Assembly: GCF_900101825.1 (NCBI RefSeq)
Contig: NZ_FNAG01000013.1
Location: 1 to 64,000 of the forward strand
Length of the DNA stretch: 64,000 nucleotides
From: Aquimonas voraii
Lineage (GTDB): Bacteria > Pseudomonadota > Gammaproteobacteria > Xanthomonadales > Xanthomonadaceae
Direction of reading: 5' to 3'
The position numbers were made by a program, and so were the translations under genes. The notes under the pieces are model-generated. The model searched no databases. It saw nothing but the letters and a program-made list of their open reading frames with translations, and was not told the DNA's origin. Below, piece by piece: positions 37,316-45,521 of this stretch (its first letter is position 1; each line of letters opens with the position of its first letter).

Positions 37316-38554
37316 ATGAGCCAGGACGCCCAACGCTCCGATGCCCTGCTGGAAGCCCTGCGCATTCCGCGCGGTGAAGGTGGGCGAGGCAAGCGCAAGC
37401 GCCGCCTGCCGCTCTGGCTGCTGGTGCTGGTCGCACTCGTGATCGGCTTCTTCGCCCTGCGCGCGATGCGCCCGATCGAGGTCGAGACCGGCAGCGCCCG
37501 CAGCGCCGCCGAAGCCGGACCGACCTCGCTGCTGGATGCCTCGGGCTTCGTCACCGCCCGTCGCATTGCCACGGTCTCGTCCAAGGTCACCGGCCGCGTG
37601 CTGGAGGTGCTGATCGAGGAAGGCCAGCGCGTGACCGAAGGCGAACTCATGGCGCGGCTCGATCCGATCGATGCCGCCGCCCAGCTCGAGCTGGCGCGTG
37701 CCCAGCTGGCGTCCAGCCAGTCGCAGCTCGCCGAGGCGCGTTCGCTGCTGGCGCTGGCCGAAAGCACGCTCAAGCGCCAGCAGGAACTGGCCGCCCGCAA
37801 GCTCACCTCGGACGCCGCGCTGGAGCAGGCACAAAGCGATCGCGATGCGCGCGCCGCGCGCCTGGCCTCGCTGCAGCGCGCGACCGAAGTCGCCGCCGAA
37901 CAGGTCGCGGTGGCTGAACTCAACCTCGCCAACACCGAAGTGCGGGCACCGTTCAGCGGCGTCATCATCGCCAAGGCCGCCCAGCCCGGCGAGATGGTCT
38001 CGCCGCTGTCGGCCGGCGGCGGCTTCACCCGCACCGGCATCGGCACCGTGGTCGACATGGATTCGCTGGAGGTGAACGTCGACGTCAACGAGGCCTACAT
38101 CGGTCGCGTGCAGCCCGGCATGCCGGTCGACGCCGTGCTGAACGCCTACCCCGACTGGAAGATCCCCGGCAGCGTCATCGCCATCGTGCCCGCCGCCGAC
38201 CGCAGCAAGGCCACGGTCAAGGTGCGCATCGCGCTCGACAGCCGCGATGCGCGGATCGTGCCCGACATGGGCGTGCGCGTGAGCTTCCTGGAGAAGCGCC
38301 CCGACCCGAACGCGGCACCGCCCAGCGGCGCGCTGGTACCGGAGCGCGCGGTAGTCGCGGGCGAAGGCACTGCCGGCCATGCCTTCGTGCTGGGCGCGGA
38401 CAACACCGTGCGCCGGGTCGAACTGCAGCTGGGCGAGACCGCCAACGGCGAGCGTCGCGTGCTGGCGGGCTTAAGCGGCGGCGAAACCCTGGTGCTGTCG
38501 CCGCCCGAAAACCTGCAGGACGGCGTCCGCGTGACCCCGAAGACGAGCCGCTGA
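37316..38554 (+). CDS. HlyD/MacA-type periplasmic adaptor subunit, 412 aa
   Basis: A membrane-fusion protein of an efflux ABC transporter. A basic N-terminus and one membrane helix (about residues 27-44, LPLWLLVLVALVIGFFAL) are followed by a beta/lipoyl segment (SGFVTARRIATVSSKVTGRVLEVLIEEGQRVTEGELMARLDP), a long helical hairpin (about 115-195) and the second lipoyl half (NLANTEVRAPFSGVIIAKAAQPGEMV). The ABC ATPase follows six bases after its stop. No permease is present nearby. Confidence 0.88.
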   Translation: MSQDAQRSDALLEALRIPRGEGGRGKRKRRLPLWLLVLVALVIGFFALRAMRPIEVETGSARSAAEAGPTSLLDASGFVTARRIATVSSKVTGRVLEVLIEEGQRVTEGELMARLDPIDAAAQLELARAQLASSQSQLAEARSLLALAESTLKRQQELAARKLTSDAALEQAQSDRDARAARLASLQRATEVAAEQVAVAELNLANTEVRAPFSGVIIAKAAQPGEMVSPLSAGGGFTRTGIGTVVDMDSLEVNVDVNEAYIGRVQPGMPVDAVLNAYPDWKIPGSVIAIVPAADRSKATVKVRIALDSRDARIVPDMGVRVSFLEKRPDPNAAPPSGALVPERAVVAGEGTAGHAFVLGADNTVRRVELQLGETANGERRVLAGLSGGETLVLSPPENLQDGVRVTPKTSR

Positions 38555-38559
38555 CGCCC

Positions 38560-39249
38560 GTGGCCACCTCCACCCCGCTGGTCCAGATCCGCCAGCTCAC
38601 CAAGGCCTATGTGCGCGGCAGCCAACGGGTCGAGGTGCTGCATGGCATCAACCTCGACATCGCAGAAGGCGACTTCGTCGCGCTCATGGGTCCGTCCGGC
38701 TCGGGCAAGACGACCCTGCTGAATCTCATCGGCGGCATCGATTCGCCGAGCTCGGGCGTGCTCCGCGTCGGCGGCGAACGCATCGAGGACTACACGGCGG
38801 ACGAGCTCGCGGCGTGGCGGGCGAGCACGGTCGGCTTCATCTTCCAGAGCTACAACCTGATGCCGGTGCTCTCAGCACAGAAGAACGTCGAGCTGCCCCT
38901 GCTGCTGACCGACTTCGGCGCGGCCGAACGCACCAGACGCGCGCGTATCGCCCTGCAGCTGGTGGGGCTGTCCGACCGCGGCGGGCACAAGCCGAACGAG
39001 CTGTCCGGCGGCCAGCAGCAGCGCGTGGCGATTGCCCGCGCCCTGGTTTCCGATCCGCGGCTGCTGATCTGCGACGAGCCCACGGGCGATCTCGACCGCA
39101 AGACCGCCGACGAGGTGCTGCGCCTGCTGCAGCGGCTCAACAGCGAATTCGGCAAGACCATCATCATGGTCACCCACGATCCCAAGGCCGCCGAGTACGC
39201 ACGACGCACCGTGCACCTCGACAAGGGCACGCTGGTCAGCGGCGAGTAG
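38560..39249 (+). CDS. ABC transporter ATP-binding protein (MacB/LolD type), 229 aa
   Basis: The ATPase partner of the adaptor just upstream. Walker A is GPSGSGKTTLLNLIGG, the Q-loop is FIFQSYNLMPVLSAQKNVELPL, the signature is LSGGQQQRVAIARAL, Walker B is LLICDEPTGDLD, and the switch His lies in MVTHDPKAAEYARR. The GTG start has no strong Shine-Dalgarno and probably depends on coupling with the upstream gene. An FtsX-type permease would be expected next, but the following 156 bp are non-coding and then a cupin gene begins. Confidence 0.93.
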   Translation: MATSTPLVQIRQLTKAYVRGSQRVEVLHGINLDIAEGDFVALMGPSGSGKTTLLNLIGGIDSPSSGVLRVGGERIEDYTADELAAWRASTVGFIFQSYNLMPVLSAQKNVELPLLLTDFGAAERTRRARIALQLVGLSDRGGHKPNELSGGQQQRVAIARALVSDPRLLICDEPTGDLDRKTADEVLRLLQRLNSEFGKTIIMVTHDPKAAEYARRTVHLDKGTLVSGE

Positions 39250-39405
39250 CCGCGCGCTTGCAGGCCGGTCACCGCGTGCAGCCTGGCGGGAGCCGCCAGC
39301 GCCGGCTCGCCGCGGCCAGCGTTTCCAAGGCATCGGCGGGTTCCCTGCGCGCACCAAGCTCGCAGCGATGCGCCCCGCCGCGTCGTGATTTCCGAGGGTC
39401 CCACC

Positions 39406-40089
39406 GTGCGCATCCACGCCGATTTCCAAGTCCCCGCCTGCGTCGCCGTCGAAGAGCAGCGCTGGATCCCGTCGCCGCAGGCCGGCGTCGAACGGGTCAT
39501 GCTCGACCGCATCGGCGAGGAGAAGGCGCGCGCCACCAGCCTGGTGCGCTATGCGCCGCGCTCGCAGTTCGCGCCACACGCGCACCCGGGCGGCGAGGAG
39601 ATCCTGGTGCTGGAGGGCGTTTTCTCGGCCGACGGCGAGGACTTCCCTGCGGGCACCTACCTGCGCAATCCGCCGGGCTCGGCGCATCGCCCCTACAGCG
39701 TCGAAGGCGCGCGGATCTTCGTGAAGCTGTGGCAGATGCATCCTACGCAGAGCGCCGAGGTGCGCGTCGACACGCGCGACCCACAGCGCTGGCAGGCGCA
39801 GGGCACCGTCTGCCCGCTCTACGGCGACGTCTTCGAGCAGGTCTGCCTGCTGCGCCTGGCACCCGGGCAGAGGGTGCTGGACGGCGCCGTCGAAGGAGCC
39901 GAGATGCTGGTGCTCGAAGGCCGCCTGCAGTGGCAGGGTCGCGTGCTCGCCGCCGGCAGCTGGCTGCGCCTGCCCGCCGGCGAACACGCTGAGCCGGTGA
40001 CTGACGGCGAGGGCGCGTGCCTGTACCTCAAGCTCGGCGCGCTCGGCGGCCCGCAGCACGCGTATGAAACAGGCGCACACGAAGCATGA
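39406..40089 (+). CDS. bicupin protein, ChrR-like cupin fold, 227 aa
   Basis: Two cupin halves. The first has RYAPRSQFAPHAHPGGEEILVLEGVFSADGEDFPAGTYLRNPPGSAHRPY, with His/His/Glu/His metal ligands. The second (LRLAPGQRVLDGAVEGAEMLVLEGRLQWQGRVLAAGSWLRLPAGEHAEPV) has lost most ligands. It resembles the cupin half of ChrR, but there is no zinc-binding anti-sigma helix bundle or adjacent ECF sigma gene. GTG 39406 (MRIHADFQVPACV) is preferred over 39385. The stop overlaps the amine oxidase start. Confidence 0.8.
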   Translation: MRIHADFQVPACVAVEEQRWIPSPQAGVERVMLDRIGEEKARATSLVRYAPRSQFAPHAHPGGEEILVLEGVFSADGEDFPAGTYLRNPPGSAHRPYSVEGARIFVKLWQMHPTQSAEVRVDTRDPQRWQAQGTVCPLYGDVFEQVCLLRLAPGQRVLDGAVEGAEMLVLEGRLQWQGRVLAAGSWLRLPAGEHAEPVTDGEGACLYLKLGALGGPQHAYETGAHEA

Positions 40090-41192
40090 ACCGCGCCCGC
40101 GTGGTGATCGTCGGCGCCGGCTTGGCGGGTCTTTACGCCGCCTGGCGGCTGCAGCGGGCGGGGATCGAGGATTACGTGGTGCTGGAAGCCCGCGAGCGCG
40201 TCGGTGGCCGGATCCTGTCACTGCACAGTCGAGAGGATGCGCCCGCCGCGAGCCGCGTCGATCTCGGTCCGACCTGGTTCTGGCCTGCGCATCAGCCCGA
40301 CCTCGCCGCACTGGTACGCCCCCTCGGCGTGCCCGTGTTCGAACAGCACCATGCCGGTGATGTGCTGGTTGAACGCGCACCCGGTCGCCCCGCACAGCGC
40401 TATGCCGGATCGATCGGCATGGCGGGCTCGATGCGCCTCGCCGGCGGCATGGCGGCGCTCGTCGATGCCCTGCGAGAACGCATCGACCCCGCGCGCCTGC
40501 ACCTCGGCGCGCGCGTGCGGCGCATCGAAGCGCAGGATCCAGCGCTCGAACTCGCGGTCGAATGGGCCGACGGTGGCGTGGATGCGTGGCGTGCGGAGCA
40601 CGCGCTGTTGGCCCTGCCGCCGCGACTCGCCGCGCGCTGCATCGACTTCAAACCGGCCCTGCCGGCAGGCCTGCTTGCCAGCTGGCGCGCCACCCCGACC
40701 TGGATGGCGCCCCATGCCAAATACATCGCGGTGTTCGACGCGCCGTTCTGGCGCGAACAAGGGCTCTGCGGCACGGCGCAGAGCGCCCTCGGGCCGATGG
40801 CCGAGATCCACGACGCCAGCCTGCCCGGCGGCGATGCCGCCCTGTTCGGCTTTCTCGGGGTTCCCGCGCGCGCGCGCCGCGAGGCGCCGGAGGCCGCGCT
40901 GCGCGCCGCTTGCCGCGGCCAGCTGACTCGGCTGTTCGGCGAGCCTGCGGCCCGACCCGTCGCCGAGTTCTTCAAAGACTGGGCCGCCGACCCGCTGACC
41001 GCCGATGCGGCCGATCTCGACGGCGCTGCGCATCACGCCGAAGCGCCCGAGAGCATGGCTCGGGGTCTTCCCTGGGCCTCGCGACTCATCGGCATCGGCA
41101 GCGAGTGGTCAGTGTCGTTTCCCGGCTACCTGGCCGGTGCAGTCGAGGCCGCGGAAACGGCCGTGTCGATGCTGCTTGCGCAGGCACCTTGA
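40086..41192 (+). CDS. FAD-dependent amine oxidase family protein, 368 aa
   Basis: A flavin oxidoreductase. The Rossmann dinucleotide motif VIVGAGLAGLYAAWRLQRAGI opens the protein, followed by VLEARERVGGRILSL (the GG doublet motif). Near the C-terminus is the second FAD motif, around WASRLIGIGSEWSVSFPGYLAGAVEAAETAV. At 368 residues it is shorter than monoamine oxidases (450-500). The start overlaps the bicupin stop (ATGA at 40086-40089), so the two are coupled. Substrate unknown. Confidence 0.85.
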   Translation: MNRARVVIVGAGLAGLYAAWRLQRAGIEDYVVLEARERVGGRILSLHSREDAPAASRVDLGPTWFWPAHQPDLAALVRPLGVPVFEQHHAGDVLVERAPGRPAQRYAGSIGMAGSMRLAGGMAALVDALRERIDPARLHLGARVRRIEAQDPALELAVEWADGGVDAWRAEHALLALPPRLAARCIDFKPALPAGLLASWRATPTWMAPHAKYIAVFDAPFWREQGLCGTAQSALGPMAEIHDASLPGGDAALFGFLGVPARARREAPEAALRAACRGQLTRLFGEPAARPVAEFFKDWAADPLTADAADLDGAAHHAEAPESMARGLPWASRLIGIGSEWSVSFPGYLAGAVEAAETAVSMLLAQAP

Positions 41193-41234
41193 CACGCTGC
41201 GCCCGGGCCAAGCCCCCCACACACGCGGCAGGTC

Positions 41235-42593
41235 TCAAGCCCCCAGCCGCTCCACCATCCGCCGCGGCGCGCCCTCGAAGCCGCCGTTCGACATGAACAC
41301 GACGTGGTCGCCCGGCCGCGCGAGCGCGGCGAGCTGATCAAGCAGGGCATCGACGGTTGGCACCGCATGGCCGTCACCGCGCAGGGCGCCCACCACGGAC
41401 GCCGCATCCCAGGGCAGCTCCGGCCGACGCAGGAAGACCACGGCGTCGGCATCGCCAAGCGAGGGCGCGAGCTCGGCGGCGTGCGCGCCCAAGCGCATTG
41501 AATTGCTGCGCGGTTCAATGGCGACCAGGATGCGGGCGCTGCCGACCTGGGCGCGCAGACCGGCCAGCGTGGTGCGGATCGCCGTGGGGTGATGGGCGAA
41601 ATCGTCGTAGACGCAGATGTCCTGCGGGCTGCCGAGTCTCTGCATGCGCCGCTTGACCGACACGAAGCCGCCCAGCGTGGGCAGCAGCGGGCGCACGTCG
41701 AAGCCGTAGGCCTCGACCGCCGCCAGCGCCGCCAGCGCGTTCATCACGTTGTGCCGACCGAGCAGGTTCCAGCGCACCTCGCCCACCGACTCACCACCGT
41801 GCAGCACGACGAAGGCGCTGCCGTCGGGCTTCAGGAGGCGCGCCTGCCAGTCGGTCGCGACGTCGATGCCGAAGCGCGTCACCGGCGTCCAGCAGCCCAT
41901 CGACAGCACTTCGGCGAGTGCTGCGTCCTCGGCGTTGACGATCAGCCGGCCGCGCCCGGGCACCGTACGCACCAGATGGTGGAACTGGCGCTGGATCGCG
42001 GCGAGGTCGGGAAAGATGTCGGCGTGGTCGTATTCGAGGTTGTTGAGGATCGCGATCTCGGGCCGGTAGTGCACGAACTTCGAGCGCTTGTCGAAGAACG
42101 CCGTGTCGTATTCATCGGCCTCGACGACGAAGGCCGGGCTCGCGCCGATCCGCGCGGACACGCCGAAGTTCTCGGGGACGCCGCCGATCAGAAACCCGGG
42201 CTCGGCACCCGCGCAGTCGAGCAGATAGGCCAGCAGCGAACTGGTGGTCGTCTTGCCGTGGGTGCCTGCCACCGCCAGCACGCGGCGACCGCGCAGCACC
42301 TGCTCGGCCAGCCACTGCGCGCCGGAGCGGTAGTCGCGACCGGCATCGAGCACGGCCTCGACCGCCGGGTTGCCGCGGGAGAGCGCATTGCCGACCACCA
42401 CCTGGTCGACGTCCGCGCCGATATGTTCAGGCCGGTAACCGCTGGCGAGCGCGATACCCAAGGCTTCGAGCTGGGTGCTCATCGGCGGGTAGACGTTCTG
42501 GTCCGAGCCTTCGACCGCATGGCCGAGCTCGCGCGCGAGTGCAGCAACGCCGCCCATGAAGGTGCCGCAGATGCCGAGGATGTGCAGTTTCAT
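41235..42593 (-). CDS. mpl: UDP-N-acetylmuramate:L-Ala-gamma-D-Glu-meso-DAP ligase, 452 aa
   Basis: A peptidoglycan-recycling enzyme that reattaches released murein tripeptide to UDP-MurNAc. It begins MKLHILGICGTFMGGVAALARELGHAVEGSDQNVYPPMSTQLEALGI, the MurC-like N-terminus specific to Mpl. The ATP loop is AGTHGKTTTSSLLAY, followed by EADEYDTAFFDKRSKFVHYRPEIAILNNLEYDHADIF and DDFAHHPTAI. The start overlaps the stop of the upstream membrane-protein gene (42590). Confidence 0.95.
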   Translation of the reverse strand: MKLHILGICGTFMGGVAALARELGHAVEGSDQNVYPPMSTQLEALGIALASGYRPEHIGADVDQVVVGNALSRGNPAVEAVLDAGRDYRSGAQWLAEQVLRGRRVLAVAGTHGKTTTSSLLAYLLDCAGAEPGFLIGGVPENFGVSARIGASPAFVVEADEYDTAFFDKRSKFVHYRPEIAILNNLEYDHADIFPDLAAIQRQFHHLVRTVPGRGRLIVNAEDAALAEVLSMGCWTPVTRFGIDVATDWQARLLKPDGSAFVVLHGGESVGEVRWNLLGRHNVMNALAALAAVEAYGFDVRPLLPTLGGFVSVKRRMQRLGSPQDICVYDDFAHHPTAIRTTLAGLRAQVGSARILVAIEPRSNSMRLGAHAAELAPSLGDADAVVFLRRPELPWDAASVVGALRGDGHAVPTVDALLDQLAALARPGDHVVFMSNGGFEGAPRRMVERLGA

Positions 42594-43126
42594 TCAGTGG
42601 CTCCGGCGAGACGGCTCAGCACGGCGATCTCGGCGAGGAACAGGGTGAGGCTGGTGGCGATCGCCAGCGGCGGCGGGAATTCCAGCGCCTGCCGCCAAAT
42701 ATGCGCGTCGACGGCCAGCTTCCAGGCGGTGAGGAGCAGCCAGACCAGCCCCAGCAGAGCCTGCAGCGTCGAGGGCTGAGGCGCAGGCTCGCCCGCAGCG
42801 GGTGCGGGATCGGCGCCCAGCATCACCAGCAGCACGGCGAGGCCGAACAGCAGGCTGCAGCCGACGAAGGCGGTGGCGGTCTGCAGGAAACGCTCGGGCC
42901 TGCCGCGCAGCCGCAGCAGGCCATGGATGGGCAGCAGCAGGAAGGCCAGCGCCACCGGCAACTGCAGCAGGCCGCCCCGGCCCTCGAACAGGACGTACTG
43001 GGCGAACAGCTGAAGCAGCGCCCACGCGACCAGCAGGCGCGTCAGCAGGCGCGCATCGAAGGGCAGGTCCTGCGGACCGCCGCGCAGCAGGGCGATGGCG
43101 ACGAGACGCGCGAGCAGGGAATTCAC
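42590..43126 (-). CDS. integral membrane protein, Yip1-like, 178 aa
   Basis: Four to five hydrophobic helices: about residues 28-48, 55-72, 82-104, 122-140 and 152-172. The N-terminal LLARLVAIALLRGGPQDLPFDARLLTRLL motif with a PxD signature resembles small YIP1-family inner-membrane proteins of gammaproteobacteria. Function unknown. It sits between adk and mpl on the same strand and overlaps mpl by four bases, so the three genes are probably co-transcribed. Confidence 0.7.
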   Translation of the reverse strand: MNSLLARLVAIALLRGGPQDLPFDARLLTRLLVAWALLQLFAQYVLFEGRGGLLQLPVALAFLLLPIHGLLRLRGRPERFLQTATAFVGCSLLFGLAVLLVMLGADPAPAAGEPAPQPSTLQALLGLVWLLLTAWKLAVDAHIWRQALEFPPPLAIATSLTLFLAEIAVLSRLAGATE

Positions 43127-43205
43127 GCCGGGAACCTCATGCCTCCGACGCGCCCGCCGCGATCACGCGGCAGATGCGTCTTCGTGCCGACCGCGTGCAG
43201 CGGGA

Positions 43206-43787
43206 TCAGGCCTCGTCGGCGGTGGCACCGCGGATCGCGGCGAGGATGCGCTCGGAGACTTCCTCCATCGCGCCCACGCCGTAGACGCAGACCAGGCGGC
43301 CGCGCTCGCGGTAGTAGTTGATGACCGGCGCGGTCTGGTCGGAGTACACGCGCAGGCGGTTGGCCACCGCTTCGGGGGTGTCGTCGGCGCGCCCTTCCGC
43401 CTGCGCACGGCCGGCGATGCGCTGGACCAGCAGCTCGGTGCTGACATCCAGCTGCACGGCGACGTCGACGGGCAGGTTGAGGCGATGCAGCAGGGCGTCC
43501 AGCGCGCTGGCCTGGGCGAGGTTGCGCGGGTAGCCATCGAGAATGAAGCCGCGGGCGATGTCGGGCTGGCTGAAGCGCTCCTCCAGCATGCCCAGCACGA
43601 TCTCGTCCGAGACCAGCTCGCCGCGCTCCATCACCGCCTTGGCCTGCAGGCCCAACGGAGTGCCGGCGGCGACGGCGGCGCGCAGCAGATCGCCGGTGGA
43701 GATGTGCGGCACGCCCAGCTGTTCCTTGAGGCGCGTGGCCTGCGTGCCCTTGCCCGAGCCGGGCGCACCGAGAAGTACGAGTCGCAT
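43206..43787 (-). CDS. adk: adenylate kinase, 193 aa
   Basis: Interconverts ATP+AMP and 2 ADP. The P-loop MRLVLLGAPGSGKGTQA, the AMP-binding STGDLLRAAVAAGTPLG, GFILDGYPRNLAQASALD, and a short LID (residues about 125-140, RAQAEGRADDTPEAVANRLRVY) without zinc cysteines place it among the short-LID bacterial enzymes usual in xanthomonads. Divergent from the phosphofructokinase gene across a 154-bp spacer. Confidence 0.95.
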   Translation of the reverse strand: MRLVLLGAPGSGKGTQATRLKEQLGVPHISTGDLLRAAVAAGTPLGLQAKAVMERGELVSDEIVLGMLEERFSQPDIARGFILDGYPRNLAQASALDALLHRLNLPVDVAVQLDVSTELLVQRIAGRAQAEGRADDTPEAVANRLRVYSDQTAPVINYYRERGRLVCVYGVGAMEEVSERILAAIRGATADEA

Positions 43788-43941
43788 GGGAGATCCGGAA
43801 GTGGTGGAAAACTTGGGGCGCGGCGGGGTCGGGGCGGCTAGACTTGCGGGCCTCGAAGGCCCCGGTTCGCGCGGTCGCCGGCAACGTAACCGCTGCCCCG
43901 GGTAGAGTCAATTCAACACTTTGGTCGGAGCCCTTACCCGC

Positions 43942-45204
43942 ATGAGCCAGGGAAAACTGCTGTACGCACAGTCCGGTGGCGTGACGTCGGTCATCAACGC
44001 CACTGCCGCCGCCGTCATCGAGACCGCACGCAAGCACAAGGTCAAGGTGCTGGCCGCGAAGAACGGCATCATCGGCGCCCTGCGCGAGGACCTGATCGAC
44101 ACCAGCAAGGAATCCGCAGCCGCCCTGCGCGACCTCGCCCACACGCCCGGCGGCGCCTTCGGCAGCTGCCGCTTCAAGCTCAAGGGGCTGGAGGAAAACC
44201 GCGCGCAGTACGAGCGCCTGATCGACGTGTTCCGCGCGCATGACATCCGTTACTTCCTCTACAACGGCGGCAACGACAGCGCGGATACCGCACACAAGCT
44301 GTCGCAGATCGCCAAGACCTTCGATTACCCGATGACCTGCATCGGCGTGCCGAAGACGGTCGACAACGACCTCGCGGTCACCGACTGCTGCCCGGGCTTC
44401 GGCTCGGTGGCCAAGTACACGGCCGTCTCGGTGATGGAAGCCAGCCTCGATGTCATCTCGATGGCCGAGAGCTCGACCAAGGTCTTCGTGATGGAGGTGA
44501 TGGGCCGCCACGCCGGCTGGATCGCCGCCGCCGCCGGCCTCGCCCAGCGCGAGGAGAACGATCCGCCGCAGATCATCCTGTTCCCGGAAATCGCGTTTGA
44601 CGAAGCGAAGTTCCTGGCCAAGGTGAAAGCCACGGTCGAGAAGATCGGCTACTGCACGGTGGTGGTCAGCGAGGGCCTCAGCCATCCGGACGGCCGCTTC
44701 GTCGCCGAAGCCGGCGGCAAGGACGCCTTCGGCCACAGCCAGCTGGGCGGTGTGGGGCCCACCATCGCCGCGCTGGTGAAGGACAAGCTCGGCTACAAGT
44801 ATCACTGGGCGGTGCCCGACTACCTGCAGCGTTCGGCGCGCCATCTGGCGTCCAAGACCGACTGGGAGCAGGCCCAGGCCGTCGGTCGCGCCGCGGTCGA
44901 ATACGCGCTGGCCGGCAAGAACGCGGTGATGCCCGTCATCAAGCGCCTGAGCGACGCGCCCTATCGCTGGAAGATCGAGCCGGCACCGCTGGCCAAGGTC
45001 GCCAACCACGAAAAGAAGATGCCGAAGAACTTCATCCGCCGCGACGGCTACGGCATCACCGAGGCCTGCCGCAAGTATCTGGCCCCGCTGATCCAGGGCG
45101 AGGCCTTCCCGCCGTTCGGCAAGGACGGCCTGCCGCGCTACGTCACCCTGAAGAACGTGCGGGTGCCGAAGAAGCTGCCGGCGTATTCGATTGCTGATAA
45201 GTAG
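43942..45204 (+). CDS. pfp: pyrophosphate-dependent 6-phosphofructokinase, 420 aa
   Basis: A reversible fructose-6-phosphate kinase. ATG 43942 gives MSQGKLLYAQSGGVTSVINATAAAV. The phosphoryl-donor loop reads GGNDSADTA, with Asp where ATP enzymes have Gly (GGDGS). It is followed by GVPKTVDNDLAVTDCCPGFGSVAKY, with Lys in the PKTVDND position; both marks indicate PPi rather than ATP. MEVMGRHAGW is the sugar-phosphate motif. A PPi enzyme fits xanthomonad central metabolism, which relies on Entner-Doudoroff catabolism and a reversible PFK. Confidence 0.93.
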   Translation: MSQGKLLYAQSGGVTSVINATAAAVIETARKHKVKVLAAKNGIIGALREDLIDTSKESAAALRDLAHTPGGAFGSCRFKLKGLEENRAQYERLIDVFRAHDIRYFLYNGGNDSADTAHKLSQIAKTFDYPMTCIGVPKTVDNDLAVTDCCPGFGSVAKYTAVSVMEASLDVISMAESSTKVFVMEVMGRHAGWIAAAAGLAQREENDPPQIILFPEIAFDEAKFLAKVKATVEKIGYCTVVVSEGLSHPDGRFVAEAGGKDAFGHSQLGGVGPTIAALVKDKLGYKYHWAVPDYLQRSARHLASKTDWEQAQAVGRAAVEYALAGKNAVMPVIKRLSDAPYRWKIEPAPLAKVANHEKKMPKNFIRRDGYGITEACRKYLAPLIQGEAFPPFGKDGLPRYVTLKNVRVPKKLPAYSIADK

Positions 45205-45207
45205 CTG

Positions 45208-45257
45208 GGATTGGGGATTCGGGATTCGGGATTCGGGATTCGGGATTCGGGATTCGC
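45208..45257. repeat. GGGATTCGG tandem tract after pfp
   Basis: Six or seven GGGATTC units follow the pfp stop codon directly. A second, inverted tract (CGAATCCCGAATCCCGAATC) lies at 45428-45456 on the other side of the terminator, so the two arms could pair. Confidence 0.8.
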
Positions 45258-45315
45258 AAGAGCGTCGCTGGATTCGAAGGCGCGCTCTGACCTGACCGGG
45301 TCACCGGGTTTTGCT

Positions 45316-45342
45316 CGACGGGCTGCCTTGCGCAGCCCGTCG
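45316..45342 (+). terminator. terminator hairpin after pfp
   Basis: CGACGGGCTGC/GCAGCCCGTCG forms a perfect 11-bp stem with a 5-nt loop, followed by TCGTT. It lies 112 bp past the pfp stop in the 317-bp spacer before the acyl-AMP ligase gene; the spacer is otherwise repeat tracts. Confidence 0.65.
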
Positions 45343-45521
45343 TCGTTAAGGACCCTTGGAATCCAGATCCGACTCCTGCCATGACGGACGGCGGCGGCGC
45401 AGGGCGCGGCTTCGGCCTTTGCCCTTTCGAATCCCGAATCCCGAATCCCCAATCCCGGCTCTCTTGAGTCCCCTCGCGTTTTCAGGGAGCCTTGGCGGCC
45501 TCGTAACGCGTTCTTCACTGC

